Shown: positions 24,301 to 36,644 of the stretch, piece after piece
How positions within the stretch are numbered: the stretch's first letter is position 1
How the letters are laid out: each line of letters starts with the position of its first letter
Assembly (NCBI GenBank): GCA_963662155.1
Contig: OY759267.1
Location: 38,550,278-38,614,277, forward strand
Source of the DNA: Lamellibrachia columna
Lineage: Eukaryota; Annelida; Polychaeta; Sabellida; Siboglinidae
Direction of reading: 5' to 3'
DNA length: 64,000 nt
Translations under genes and position numbers: made by a program
The notes under the pieces: generated by a model
Told to the model about the DNA's origin: nothing
Database searches by the model: none
Seen by the model: the letters and a program-made list of their open reading frames with translations, nothing else

Positions 24301-27300
24301 TTGCTACACCTTCACGTAGAGATACACTGTTACATGTGAAAGAAGTGCAAATTGATTACCCACATTTTGTTTAGACATTGTCATATTGAATAGTGACTTT
24401 AGTGACTGCTAGTAGCACCCCTGCATGCACCGTGCTTAAGGGTGACAGACCAGCTAAGGCTGTTTGGGAACATAGTGGAAAGTAATGGAAAAACAGTTGC
24501 TAGATGCATGTTCTGTGGTCACCAGATGTCACCCAAATATGATAGAATGCTGGTTCATCATAACAAGTGCAGTAACAGTGACAGTACTCTGTTATAATTA
24601 TACAACCATGGATATAAAGAACAGCAAATATAAGGAACAGTTTGATCAAGTCCCAATGTGTTCCTTGAACTTACTTCTGAATATAGTGAGGGTTCACTGT
24701 ATATAATTTCTCCAAACAGTCAAATGTAGTCAGTAGACATTTAATTATCACTCATCCATTTCATAGGTTTTATAATTAGCGAAATCATAAATTTATATAG
24801 CATGTATTAGATTCTTACAGTTTCTGACATCAGAAACCAGTCAGAAACTAGTTGCTGACAGTTTTTGACATTGTCACGTCATAAATACTTTTCTGACTGT
24901 CAGAAACCCAACCCTGCATATAAAATATATGGTATGGTTTATGGCTTCTGTCACAAATGGTGGAAATACTCAGATCACATTAAATATAATCAATGTTTTG
25001 AATAAAACTATTAGTATGGCAAAACTTTATGTCAATACCATGAAAATGAGGGACATTTGTTTTCTGTTGTGGGACGTGGGATATCTGATCAATAAGCAGG
25101 ATTATTTTGAAGTCACTGACGTTCAAATAACTGCATTAGTAAAATCAGTATGAAATCTTGTTTTGCTTTCTTGTACAGGCCATTGTTATTTCAATCGGCA
25201 ACAAATGTGATCTCCGCGAAGTGAAGCAAGTCGACTTCAACTTGGCAAATAAATGGGCACAGAAAGAGAAAGGTAAGTACAGACATTTAGCGACATAGAT
25301 AGGCTTCACAGTTTCAATGTCATAAATAAATTTCATAAGTATTTATTTGTATGGCTAACGAGGTTCAGTTTGTACTTATGATGTGTAAGTTTCTAACTTA
25401 TTTTTTATTAATCCTCATTCAAAGGGGAATTTAAAGAATGATTTGCTTTATTTGCATTACCTTGCACAAGAATTCCTTTCATCTCCTGGGTGAATGTTTT
25501 AATCTAGATCTAGCACTCCTAGGCAGGACTTAGCCAAACAGATGGACCAGCAAAATCCCAGAGAATATAACTTATTTGAGATGTACACCTGTACTTACAT
25601 ATAATAAATGTAGAAGAACGACCCAAGTGTTCGTGATAAATGAAGTACATTACAAAGTACTATGCTATATCAGGCTGGAGTAAATAACAAATAAAGGCTA
25701 GGGTAAATCATAGATGATTTGTTTAAATCAGCAGTTACTGAACATAAAGTAATTACATGATTTCAATTAGTCTTGGGTTCGACTTTTGTGGCACTTGACA
25801 TTTGTGAAAGACATTAACAAGTTTAGACAAAATTAGACTTAGTTATTTCATTTGCTTCATTGATGGTTTATACCAAGTGATTTTAAGGTTGTCTTTATTC
25901 TTTAGTCTCTTTTTGTTAATTTCTGACACACAGTCTCTGCAACCTACTTTATGCATGTTAATTTTGAGGTTACCTCATTGTCGCAAATATCCTGTGTTAT
26001 TGTGATAATTGCAAATATCCTTTGATGTTGTGATAATTGCAAATATCCTTTGATATTGTGATAATTGCAAATATCCTGTGATATTATGATAATTGTAAAT
26101 ATCCTTTGATATTGTGACAATTGCAAATATCTTGTGATGTTGTGACAATTGCAAATATCCTTTGATGTTGTGACAACTGCAAATATCTTTTGATACTGTG
26201 ATAGTAGCAAATATCCTGTGGTATTGTGATAATTGCAAATATCCTGTCATATTGTGATCATTGCAAATATCTTGTAATATTGTGATAATACAGTCTGTCT
26301 ATTTAATATTGTTTATTTCAGTGCGACTTTGGGAAGTGTCGGTTGCCAACAGGCATTCTCTCATTGAACCTGTCGTGTGGCTGACATCAAAAATTACACA
26401 ACCACAAGGTGCGCTGTCATGTTTCACCTTTTACATTTTGTCTTATTACAAACTGTATGTTTTTACACCACTAAAAGTCTAAAATTACACAACCACAAGG
26501 TGCGCTGTCATGTTTCACCTTTTACATTTTGTCTTATTATAAACCACTAAAAGTATTAAATTAGTCTGTAACAGTTGAATGCAATATCTCAAGACTGAGT
26601 TGTACATCTCATTATTTCTTTATATGTTTAAAACTGTCTGCCCAGTTGATTTAACCCATCTCCAATCAGGTTCGTTGATGTTAAATTTATTTGTAGACAC
26701 AAGTGAATTGTTTTAAATAATATTTTCAGTCAGTGTTAAAGAGTGTTAAAATAACTGAGAGAATTGATTTTGTTCACTTGTGAAAGTGGGAATAGCCTTA
26801 TATTTTGTTCATTAGATCGGGTAACTTGTAAAAGTGGGAATAGCCTTATATTTTGTTCATTAGATCGGGTAACTTGTGAAAGTGGGAATAGCCTTATATT
26901 TTGTTCATTAGATCGGGTAACTTGTAAAAGTGGGAATAGCCTTATATTTTGTTCATTAGATCGGGTAACTTGTAAAACTGGGAATAGCCTTATATTTTGT
27001 TCATTAGATCGGGTAACTTGTGAAAGTGGGAATAGCCTTATATTTTGTTCATTAGATCGGGTAACTTGTGAAAGTGGGAATAGCCTTATACTATGCTTTT
27101 TGAGCAAAACCACATTTGCCAATTTGTCAACAAATTTGTATCAGACCCAGTAAAAAATAGTTTAATAATTTGTCTGACGAATTCACCAAAACTAAATAAT
27201 AAACTTGTGCAAACGAGCTGGCATGTTGCAGTATTAGTGATATTATTCTAAAATCAGACGAATTAATTTTTTTTTGGTATATGCAGTTTTAACTATATTT

Positions 27301-27398
27301 AACTATTAATGCTATTTTTGCTTTCAGGAAAGTCAACATTTCTTGCAATGGGGATGGGTAAGAAACAAAAATCTTCAACGTCCAGTAACGAGCCCTGA
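18322..27398 (+). CDS. NKIRAS: NF-kappaB inhibitor-interacting Ras-like protein, seven exons
   Basis: The exons are 18322-18420, 19219-19314, 19646-19693, 20182-20277, 25179-25272, 26322-26408 and 27328-27398. All have GT..AG borders and consistent phases, giving 196 residues (vertebrate paralogues are about 191-192). The atypical small GTPase kappaB-Ras binds the PEST region of IkappaB and slows its degradation, and it also restrains Ral signalling. The P-loop is GQAGSGKT (11-18). Switch II is DTTGL: Leu replaces the catalytic Gln of Ras, the family hallmark for weak GTP hydrolysis. The base-binding motif is GNKCDL. The P-loop has Ala at the Ras Gly12 position. There is no C-terminal CAAX box; the tail is short and Lys/Ser-rich, as in the family. 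Vertebrates have two paralogues and this looks like the pre-duplication gene. Intron 4 holds a LINE and a minisatellite, intron 5 a 28-bp array and intron 6 a 48-bp array. The exon 6 donor region is duplicated. Poly(A) candidates: AATAAA at 27761 and 28541. Confidence 0.93.
20318..20560 (+). repeat. tRNA-derived SINE copy
   Basis: It has an A-box-like TTACGGTTAGAGCACTGG, a B-box-like AAGTTCAAGTC, then TTGGGCAATTTCATTG, AGCTGTTGGTCCCTTCTATT and TGTCTGTGCCAGG. This is the body also seen at 271-510. It lies in NKIRAS intron 4. Confidence 0.7.
20870..22560 (-). mobile_element. Decayed non-LTR retrotransposon (CR1/Jockey-like)
   Basis: Broken reverse-transcriptase frames lie in order on the - strand. 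22539-22345 is a pre-RT piece with [11 protein letters not shown]. 22015-21722 has [20 protein letters not shown]. 21632-21132 has [25 protein letters not shown] and the catalytic LFADDTN. A degraded tail continues to about 20870 ([17 protein letters not shown]). In-frame stops and frameshifts separate the pieces, so the copy is dead. It lies in NKIRAS intron 4, antisense to the gene. Confidence 0.85.
22561..23710. other. NKIRAS intron 4, no gene seen
   Basis: AT-rich. It contains TCAGAAA/TTTCTGA inverted motifs around 22978-23015, similar to a larger cluster at 24815-24910. No coding signal was found. Confidence 0.4.
23711..24312. repeat. 25-bp minisatellite, about 24 copies
   Basis: The unit is TTGGCCAGCCACCTGTTGCT plus ACACC. 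Copies are nearly identical; one has ACGCC for ACACC near 24282. A 25-bp period with no stop codon keeps three frames open. It lies in NKIRAS intron 4. Confidence 0.97.
24815..24910. repeat. Inverted-repeat cluster (TCAGAAA)
   Basis: TTTCTGACATCAGAAACCAG, GTCAGAAACTAG and TTTTCTGACTGTCAGAAACC alternate in both orientations and would fold into several hairpins. Confidence 0.6.
25980..26290. repeat. 28-bp minisatellite, about 11 copies
   Basis: The unit TTGTGATAATTGCAAATATC plus CTTTGATA is moderately diverged between copies. The array ends about 30 bp before the acceptor of NKIRAS exon 6. Confidence 0.93.
26390..26555 (+). repeat. 91-bp tandem duplication including a splice donor
   Basis: The end of NKIRAS exon 6 with its donor (ACACAACCACAAG|GTGCGC) and about 60 bp of intron is repeated 91 bp downstream (26481 onward). 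The second copy has lost about 14 bp near its end. Use of the second donor would add 91 bases and bring an in-frame TAA at 26480-26482. Confidence 0.9.
26776..27092. repeat. 48-bp minisatellite, about 7 copies
   Basis: The unit is AAAGTGGGAATAGCCTTATA, TTTTGTTCATTAGATCGGGT and AACTTGTG. It lies in NKIRAS intron 6. The period is divisible by three and stop-free on both strands. Confidence 0.95.
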
Positions 27399-30105
27399 CG
27401 GCGAAGTGACCATGACAGAAATGACCCACGAGCTCACATTAGAAAACAGGAATTGTCACTTTTCTTTTACTTGTTTTAGAGTTTACGATTTTAGATTTTA
27501 CTTATGTCTTGAGGGGCCATTCAAAAGTTACATTGTTGTCCATGTTGTCCTAGTTGTCCTAATGAAAAATTCCACAATTTTCGTTAAGTGATAATAATAA
27601 TTAGAAAATTTATATCATGCCTAAGTCTTTGGAAACCTGCGCTCAGAGGTGCATCAAAATTTAAAGTCCAACGCACCGACTTTCAGGAGCGTTGTGTTAT
27701 GAATTTTTTAGTCACATTTCATGGAACCGGATTCTCCAGTTAGTGTTATGTAATACAGAAAATAAAAAACGAACATCATCTGTTCCTGCAAGACTATGAA
27801 GTGCATGCCTATATACGGCCCCTACCTCTGTAACTTTTGAATGGCCACTTTACCTGATATCTACAATACTGGTCTTTTATAGTTGACATGTTTTACCTGC
27901 ATGATAGCCGTAATACTCAGATTTATATTGCTTTTTCCCTTTGATTCATGGGGCGATTGAATTGTTGGCCAACTTTAGCAACCACTGAATGTTTGCAGAC
28001 ACTGGGTAAATGAATTTGTTCTCCTGACTTCAGAGCTGAATCACAATATATTTAATTTGAAACCGGATGCCATAAATAAATGCCGGAAGTCATAAAAGTG
28101 ATTCGCCTTGAAACTGGAGTTGTACCACAGCTGTTTTAAAAAAATGTCACATTTTATGAGTTCATGATCTCAAATTTTTAATGTGCACTTAGCCAATATT
28201 TGTATGTGTTGTTTTGTGAAAAGATCCAGCATGAAAATGTATAGTATCAAGGAAGGATGTCTACAAGGCTATGCTGCCTATCAGGTTTTTCATGGTGCAT
28301 ATTCTTGCATCCACCTGAAAGAATGTACTTGTAAAGAAACAGTGAATACAGTGTCTTATTTTGTTTACAGTCTAATTGGGAATTCTTTTATTCCAAGCAG
28401 GTTATTTTGTCTGAAGGGTGTATGAATTTTACAGTGCAGACCTTCACGTAATTTTACAACAGCGTAATAACTCATTGTTAGCTGTTTATTGGCATTTTGT
28501 TTTAGTTCAGTGGTTTATATGAGCAAGTATACAGAGTCGAAATAAACCATTCTTGACCAAGCTTTGGAGTTATCTGGAAATGAACTTTCAAGGTGGCAGT
28601 TGTGAGTTTATATACACTGTATGGAAGAGAGCAATACATTCAGCACGTGGTCCACCCATTTGTTAGGTCCGTTGAGACAGAGTTCATCCTCACAGCCCGT
28701 ATTCTCAAAAGACTAATTCGCAACATAATTTTTGTCATAAATATAGCAGCAAAATTGTCTCGGGGTCACTCGTAGCATATCTGGGAATGCATGCGTTAAA
28801 AAAGAGGGAAAGATTTCTTCAGAGGATGAAAGAAGGCATCAAGATCCCCTGAAAATTAGCTCGAAGTCTTGTATTGAAAATTAAAGCCTTAATCGTAGGG
28901 CACAATCATTTTTGTTCATCTGATATGCTAAATACCGAATAGGCCTACTTAAGTATTACAAAGTCCATGTTGAATTTCAACCAAGACTGGCAGGATTGCA
29001 TTATAATTTTTAATTTGCCATGTTATTTTAACGTTGGATATTCGGTGAGTGACGCCCCTAGGGCAGCTTTGGGGCCATATTTACGGAATCTTGAGTTACA
29101 CATTTTTAAGGTTTTTAAGTTTGAGAAAATGAGTCAAGAAACATATTTTTGTGTAGTAAATTTTAGAGATTTAGCTAGAGTTATTTTCAGTGAAGTTGAT
29201 TCAGATTGTGTACATGTGTTAAATTCACTGCACATGATGACAAGATCAAACTTACACACCACACATTTTATTGTAACAAACTCTTGTACAAATGGTTTCA
29301 AATGGCATATGTACAAAATGGCAATAAATATACAAGTGCTAACACACACGCGCACACACAAGCATACACACACTCCACACTTCAATTCTGTAGGAATACA
29401 ACATTTTGTGTATATGGCAAAAATGCAGTGTTGGCATTCTGCTAGCTAAGATATCGGAGCTATTACATGCCAGAAGTTTGATTCAATGAATTATCTAATG
29501 ATCTCGTAAAGATCGTGCAATAGTCTCCCCAAATCAAAGAACATTTTCTGAAATTTACACATCAATTCAGTAATTAATATATAATTATATATAAAAAAAT
29601 ATTAAGTCTTCACAATATGTAATCTCTGCAGTCTCGATGATTAACTTTCATCTTCGTCATTAATGACCTTCACAACAGCACAGTAAAACACATGCATTCC
29701 TTCTTGCGCATCACTTTGCATAGACACGAGTGTCCTACAATTCTGCAATGTTATCAGAAACATCTGTGAATAGTGGAAGACTATTGGCTCTGAATTGTAC
29801 AATAATCAGTGAGTTAACACTGGTAACAGCATCATTTTCATTTCGATATGGCAAGCTAGGCATGTTAGCATCAGAATAGTTCTCACCAGTTTCAATCTGC
29901 AGTGGATAGCTGCAGTGAGTAGCTGCAATGGGGGCAGCAATGGGTAGCTGAAGTGAGTACGTGCAGTGGGTAGCTGCACCAGCTAAATGAACAGAGCAAA
30001 ATTCAACCAAGTCTCCACTGACATTTCTTGTGCAGACAGTAACAGTTGTTTATGCTAAATAAATACAAGGAATGTACGAAGAAATTCAGAAAAAAACATT
30101 GTTAT
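27399..30105. other. NKIRAS 3' UTR and intergenic region
   Basis: No second gene was recognised. AATAAA signals at 27761-27766 and 28541-28546 are candidate NKIRAS transcript ends. A degenerate GTAGCTGCAGTG repeat sits at about 29900-29990. A 160-residue open frame at 28967-29449 has no recognisable domain and runs through a CA-repeat. Confidence 0.4.
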
Positions 30106-30179
30106 TCAGGGATCTACCAGCCTAATCTCAAGTTTCAGCATATGAAATGAAATGTTGTAGCATGCTGACAAAGAATGAT

Positions 30180-30985
30180 TCAGCATCCTAACATGGAATG
30201 TTCTCCAGCATACTGACATGGAATGTTCCACCATGCTGACATGGAATGTTCCACCATGCTGACATGGTATGTTCCACCATGCTGACATGGAATGTTCCAC
30301 CATGCTGACATGGAATGTTCTAGATTAGTGAAAGGACTGTTCCAGCTTACTGACAATATTACTGCCAAATGACGAGGAATGTCCCAGCCTATGGTAAAAT
30401 ATGCACTAGCCTACTGACGGGAATGTCCAATATAATAAAACATTCTGATGAATGTTCACAAGGAATGAATGAGCCCCAACGTGGAATGTTCCACCATGCT
30501 GACATGGAATGTTCCACCATGCTGACATGGTATGTTCCACCATGCTGACATGGAATGTTCCACCATGCTGACATGGAATGTTCTAGATTAGTGAAAGGAC
30601 TGTTCCAGCTTACTGACAATATTACTGCCAAATGACGAGGAATGTCCCAGCCTATGGTAAAATATGCACTAGCCTACTGACGGGAATGTCCAATATAATA
30701 AAACATTCTGATGAATGTTCACAAGGAATGAATGAGCCCCAACGTGGAATGTTCCACCATGCTGACATGGAATGTTCCACCATGCTGACATGGAATGTTC
30801 CACCATGCTGACATGGAATGTTCTAGATTAGTGAAAGGACTGTTCCAGCTTACTGACAATATTACTGCCAAATGACGAGGAATGTCCCAGCCTATGGTAA
30901 AATATGCACTAGCCTACTGACGGGAATGTCCAATATAATAAAACATTCTGATGAATGTTCACAAGGAATGAATGAGCCCCAACGT
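30180..30985. repeat. 23-bp minisatellite inside a ~263-bp higher-order repeat
   Basis: The basic unit is CCACCATGCTGACATGGAAT plus GTT. Blocks of it alternate with a ~165-bp spacer (TTAGTGAAAGGACTGTTCCA ... GAATGAATGAGCCCCAACG) that occurs three times. The unit after 30481 spans 263 bp. The next, after 30744, spans 240 bp: exactly one 23-bp unit fewer. Confidence 0.95.
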
Positions 30986-30999
30986 TTTCACCTGTAGTA

Positions 31000-32827
31000 T
31001 TCCTCCGTGTAGTAAAACAGGCCAATATATACCTTGTGATAATATACCTTGTGACATGACTTCAAAGATAAGCAGACCTTTGGTATTTGGGGAAATGCTC
31101 AAACTATGCAACTCCTAGTATCACACATACACATGCAGCAGCTTTGTGGCTGAAGTTTGCACTCGTGGTCGTTCAACAGCCAAGTATTAGAAACCACACA
31201 CATAATTAAGTTAAAATAATAAATACAAACTTGCAAACAAACTATCTAAGCACAGTGCAAACTTTTTTGTACAATTCATTCCATGCAATGCTTTTTTTGA
31301 CACAACACCGAATATTTGCTCCCTGTGGTTAGTAACAAAACAGACAAATTACACTTGCTATGATTATTTATGTACACCAGTGTCACATTAGCATTGGTTG
31401 CTAAAAATAAAAGTTGCAAGATGCTGCACTCTGGGTTTCATTCTGGGCGATATTGCTGTATGAGTACATTGCTTGTGTGTGTATTTGTGAAGTTTACATT
31501 AAGTGCATTAAGTGGAAATACAAAGCTATTAAAACATGCACTACATGACACAAAGAAACACCATTCCGTCGGTGAAAAGTCAAAACCGTGAAAGTCCAAA
31601 ATGTAATAGTAGGCAACATTTCAGGCGAACTTTAACCTGGTGATATATCAAGGGTGGACTACATTAAAAGTTTTGACTGTTTGATGACATTTTGCTTGAC
31701 TACAACGCCAACAAGATCATTTATCACAGATTAGCTGCTATAAATTCATCGGGGGCACCTGTGTGACCCCACAGCCATGGCACCCTCTATGCACCCATTA
31801 ATTGTGCCCTGTTGATCACAGCGATGCTTCAACATGTACGGGAAGGTAGAGAACTATCAATACAGGACTGAATACATCCTGTGTGATGTGACATTCCTGA
31901 TTCGGAACCTTTAAGAATCCAGAACTTCCAACCGTCAATAAATCATGCCAAGGTAATGGACTGCATCACCAAGGTTTTACTGTTATGCTATATTGAATAT
32001 ATATATTAATATATATATTATGTGTAACAATGCAAGCCTGAGTTAACTAATGGTTGTTGATATTACAAAACGAAGCATGGCAACATAGAGCAGCTATAGG
32101 AGCCTGAGTAAACTCAAGCTTGTTGCTGTCACAAGACATGACTCTAATGCTATGTGAAGATATGATAAAATGACAATTACAATGAAATCACTAAATGCCA
32201 TCATCTGAACCTTGCACCATCGCTACATTTTGGCACGGCAATTTGCAAGGTATGCATGTATGACATCACAGATGGATAGATAAGTACACTTTTAAATATA
32301 TGTGTATCCAGTACATGCTTACAAAATAATTATTCTGGAAGGTTGCAGTGAAAAACTACCAATAATGTCATGATGGTAGTGTACGCACAAATACGTACAT
32401 ACCGGAATGCTTACACATGTATATACATATGTATATATATACGAAAAAAAAAATTATTATTTTGCATATACAGGGGTGTGAAGTTTGGTGTGAATAAATA
32501 TTGAATTTCCTACATGGATCTGACATCATAAAATAGTTGCATTTGGAGATGAAATTGACATAGAACAAAATACTACTTTGTTTCAAATATGTCAACCTGT
32601 GTAAGCTAGTAAACATCACAGCAGTCTCATCTTTGGTCACAGTGGCCAGCTTTGACTACCAGTGGTCACTTGTCATTTCTTCCCGTTTGAACATGTACTA
32701 TACGTAGCTTGCTCCATAGTTCGATGTGTCGCAGTCACACAACTCTCCATTTCTAAGTAGATGGCATGTCAGTAGCAACAGATTTAGCTGTTTGACCTAG
32801 TTCTGTGTGGGTCCAGTAGAGGGCACG
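31000..32827. other. Intergenic / RREB1 3' UTR side, no gene seen
   Basis: This is AT-rich DNA downstream of the RREB1 stop. It includes a small TA-rich palindrome at about 31995-32022 (AATATATATATTAATATATA). No clear - strand poly(A) signal can be assigned. Confidence 0.35.
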
Positions 32828-33031
32828 TCAGTCAACACCAAGTAGGTGCGCTGCGCTGTCAGCGGAGTTGAGCATCTGATCAATGGCAGAGTTCTCGACA
32901 CCGAGCAGATTCTGAAGCATATCAGAGTCATTGGACGTGTCATCAACGTCCACCATCTGGTGACCCAACGCTGTTGGTGTCAGTGACGACGACGGACGTT
33001 CCTTCACTAGCTTATGCTGCACCACACTGCC
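32828..33031 (-). CDS. RREB1: RREB1 exon 16 (C-terminus)
   Basis: Enters in phase 0 after TTTCAG and ends in TGA. It is Ser/Asp-rich with two LLGV repeats ([10 protein letters not shown] and AHLLGVD at the very end). No finger. Confidence 0.85.
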   Translation of the reverse strand, partial: GSVVQHKLVKERPSSSLTPTALGHQMVDVDDTSNDSDMLQNLLGVENSAIDQMLNSADSAAHLLGVD

Positions 33032-36000
33032 CTGAAACATAAACAACACTTCAACATTTCTTGAATTGTACTTTCTTCTTTGTTAATATAATAATGCACA
33101 TTACTATTAAAAGCATAGCATAACACATACTGCTATTAAAAAATAATGCTCTAAAACCTTTTTGCAATATAATCTTTGCGGCACACATTAAGTAGCAACC
33201 GATATCATGGATAGTAATTAATGTGTTTGCTGTACTATCATGCAACATGTTCTGCTAAATTTATGGGAGCAATCCAGATAATCATGTATAACATTTATTT
33301 AAAAACTGGTTATTGTTTCATAATTACACTTGTGTGATCTTTTGTGTGCAGATACATTTGTACATAGTAATAAAGGATAGCTACTTGTTCATAAAGTTCA
33401 ACACTTCACATGCAGCACTCTACACCTACCATTGTACGTGTGTTAGTTGCCAACTTCACACCCCGTCTTTTTGGTTCCAGCAAGCGGATATGACCATTCA
33501 TTGTTGCTATGGCGTTGACTGAAACAGACATTTTATTTGTTAACAATATATCAAAAGAAAGGTGAGCTTATGTTACACATTACAAAGAAAATTAATTATT
33601 ACAAGGTGCATAGATACATGAATAACAAATTTGACAATTGTAAGGCTGCTATTTCATGATGACCAATAAGTGCCAATTTGAAACTGCATACACATGCAGT
33701 AATCTGGTTAGGTAATCTGTCTTAAATGAAAAACAACAACAAGATATCGAAATGAATTCCATTCATTCTGGGTAATAAACATATTCAGTAATGTTTGACA
33801 AATGCAATGCATGTGGGCCTAAAACACTGTCACAGTTATTTTAGGAACATTCATGAACAAGGCAAGATAACCAGAATCAAACATACGATTCTTTTTTACG
33901 GCACTGCTGGTGGCTCCCTCCTCATCGCTGACACTGTCGCAAGTCTTCGTGTGGCGTGTGCGGTGTCGCAGCATGCTGTGTTTCAGTGTGAATGTCTTCT
34001 CGCACAGGTCACACCGGAACGGCCGCTCCCCTACAACAGATCAACACACAAATATCACACCAGACAAATCTAGCTGGCTTTCACTGTGGAAGATTACTGA
34101 CCACAAAATGTGATTTTAAAATTCATTCTCTTTGTGTGTCCTGACATTTATTTTGATGACTGGAAAGTGACATATATCATAAAGTGTGAAGTATATGCTT
34201 GGATGACTGAGGGTGGTAGAAGTGTATGTTTGGATGTTTGAGGGTAGTAGGAGTGTATGTTTGGATGTCTGAGGGTGGTACGACTCGTAATAGTGTATGT
34301 TTGGATGTCTGAGGGTGGTAGGCAGGGTTGGCATGTAACGAAATAAAAGTACTTCGTTACAATACTTGAGTAGTTATTTCAAGTAATTGGCATGTAACGA
34401 AGTAGAATTTTTACTAAATACTTTTACTTGTAATGGAGTAGTTTTATTTAAAGTAACGCGACTTTTTACTTCGTTATTTTTATTTACTTCGCAATATATT
34501 TTCGCTACATTTTTAGCAAAACCGCTGCTGCCAGTGGCGCTCCACCATCAATGACATTTCATAAACTGTGCATAGTCACCAGGCCAAAAGCTATTAATAT
34601 CATCCAATCGCATGCCAGTTTGCAATCATATTTGCATGCAAACCTCTCTTTGGGAAATCGACACAACCATTGTTTTCAGTGAATGAAGTCTGCCAAACAT
34701 TGCCTTAGGTTAGGTCAAGGCCGTTGACATGAAATGTCACTCCGAGCACACAACCCTTGAACGCCATCTCAAACCATGATGCAAATGTCTCCGTTGCACC
34801 GTATAAACTATTAATCAGTAAGTTTCCAATACGTGTTATAAATATAAAAATTTGCAATTTCGACAATGTCTTGACAATCCCCATAAAAACGCAAGGTCCA
34901 ATTTATGACTTTTTAAGACTCTCCACACATCCTGGCACTTTTGATGAAGATTATAAAACTTGAACAATTGTAGAAAATGCACAGTGTTGGGAACAATTAT
35001 ATGTAACTATGAACTACCCTTCATATGAACGTTTTGTGAAACTGGCCTCCGTACACTACAATAGTCAATTAACACCAATCCTCACCAGTATGCGAGCGCA
35101 TGTGTCTGCGTAGATCCTGCAGCGACCAGAACCTCTTCGGACACAGTGCACAGTGCACCTTCCGCTGCGAGTAATCCGACTCGACGGTACGACTGTCACT
35201 GCCCGCACCGTTCTTGTCAGCCTCACTCTCAATCTCAGTGACGGCGCAGCACATTTCAGCAAGGAATCCACTGATGTCGCTGCCGAGGTTGTTTTTCTGA
35301 TGCAGCACGGCCCAGTCCTTTGGATGCATTGCCATCATGTGCTCAAGGGTCTGGCGTCGAGCGTCGTACGATGCATCACACAGGTAGCACTTGAACGGCA
35401 GGTCGTTGGCACCACCGTGTTCTTTCATGTGGTGCAGCAATGCGCGGCGGGTTGGGAACCGCGCGGCGCAGTGCCAGCACTCCTTGACGCTGTCAACATT
35501 GTAGTTGTCACTCTGCGGGGGTGTCTGCACAGTGGTGCCACCTGGTGGGGGTGTAGGAGCTGGGGAGACAGAGGTCAGCTCCTGGAGCTTCTTTCCCAAC
35601 CCTTCCTCCATCACGTCGGTTTCCATCTCCTCCTCCTCGTCCTGGCAACAAAGTGAAGGTTAGTGAGCTCCACAAGCAGTGTTGGTCGTTGTCATTTTTA
35701 ACCTTGCACATTATATGTAGCACCATCTAGTGAAAAATGAGAACCCTTAGCAAAACGATCTATAGAATTTTTATAGTATATTCTATATGATATTTGTGGA
35801 GACAACTGTGTAGAATTGAGGTTTCTATAAACAAATTTACCATACTCTGTAGAATTCTATACATTTCTATAGATTTCCATAGAATTTGTATTGATCTCTA
35901 TATATTTTTTTTGCTATGGGACACTGTTATTCATATGCTGCAATCTAGCAGACATCACTGACAACTTCACAAGTTATCAAATGTTATCTTTATTGTTCAG

Positions 36001-36581
36001 TTAAAAATAGAAACAATTTATTTAAGCAAATACTTCATACATGATGATGAAGTACCAGATTAATGCATTAAATTTTTTTTCTTTACATGCATATAACATT
36101 GGTAGGTAGTACATGTTGTTTTTAAGTTCATGTGAGTGTCCCCAAATCAAACTGGGCCTCGAACGACCAACACAAATTTAAACTGATTACAACAGAAACT
36201 AGCAGCATGTGAAATTGCAGTGCAGTGAACCAATCACCCACATACCTCGAACTCGAGCCCAGCAGACTGTCTACTCTCGGACATCTCAGAAACACTGCTC
36301 ATGTTGTCTTGCGAGTCGATGGATTGACACAGCGCCGCCACCTGGTCAGTGTTGCCACCTGACAATGCACTGGTGTGCATCGCGCCATTGTTAGCGGTGT
36401 CAACCAAGTCATCGGGAATCTCTGCACTCTCGTGTTTCTCCCTGTAATGCTTCAGCAGGTTGGCTGAAACATAGATCATGAATAGTAATGTCTCAGCCAG
36501 AGCCAGGTGGATTTACATTTTTAGAATAACATTTGTGACAGTAGCAGCCAGACTGACTGGAAACATCACAAGATATATATA

Positions 36582-36644
<63 letters not shown>

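Noticed and set aside
23642..24374. Three overlapping frames of 212-225 residues ([13 protein letters not shown])
   Set aside because: A by-product of the 25-bp minisatellite in an NKIRAS intron.
26736..27153. Mirror open frames of 128-129 residues in NKIRAS intron 6
   Set aside because: 48-bp minisatellite, stop-free on both strands.
28967..29449. 160-residue open frame on the + strand
   Set aside because: No recognisable domain, runs through a CA-repeat, no splice or promoter context. Kept only as unexplained open frame.
33899..33904. GTAAAA as donor of RREB1 exon 14
   Set aside because: It would give phase 0, while exon 15 is readable only from phase 1. GTATGT at 33886-33881 restores the frame.
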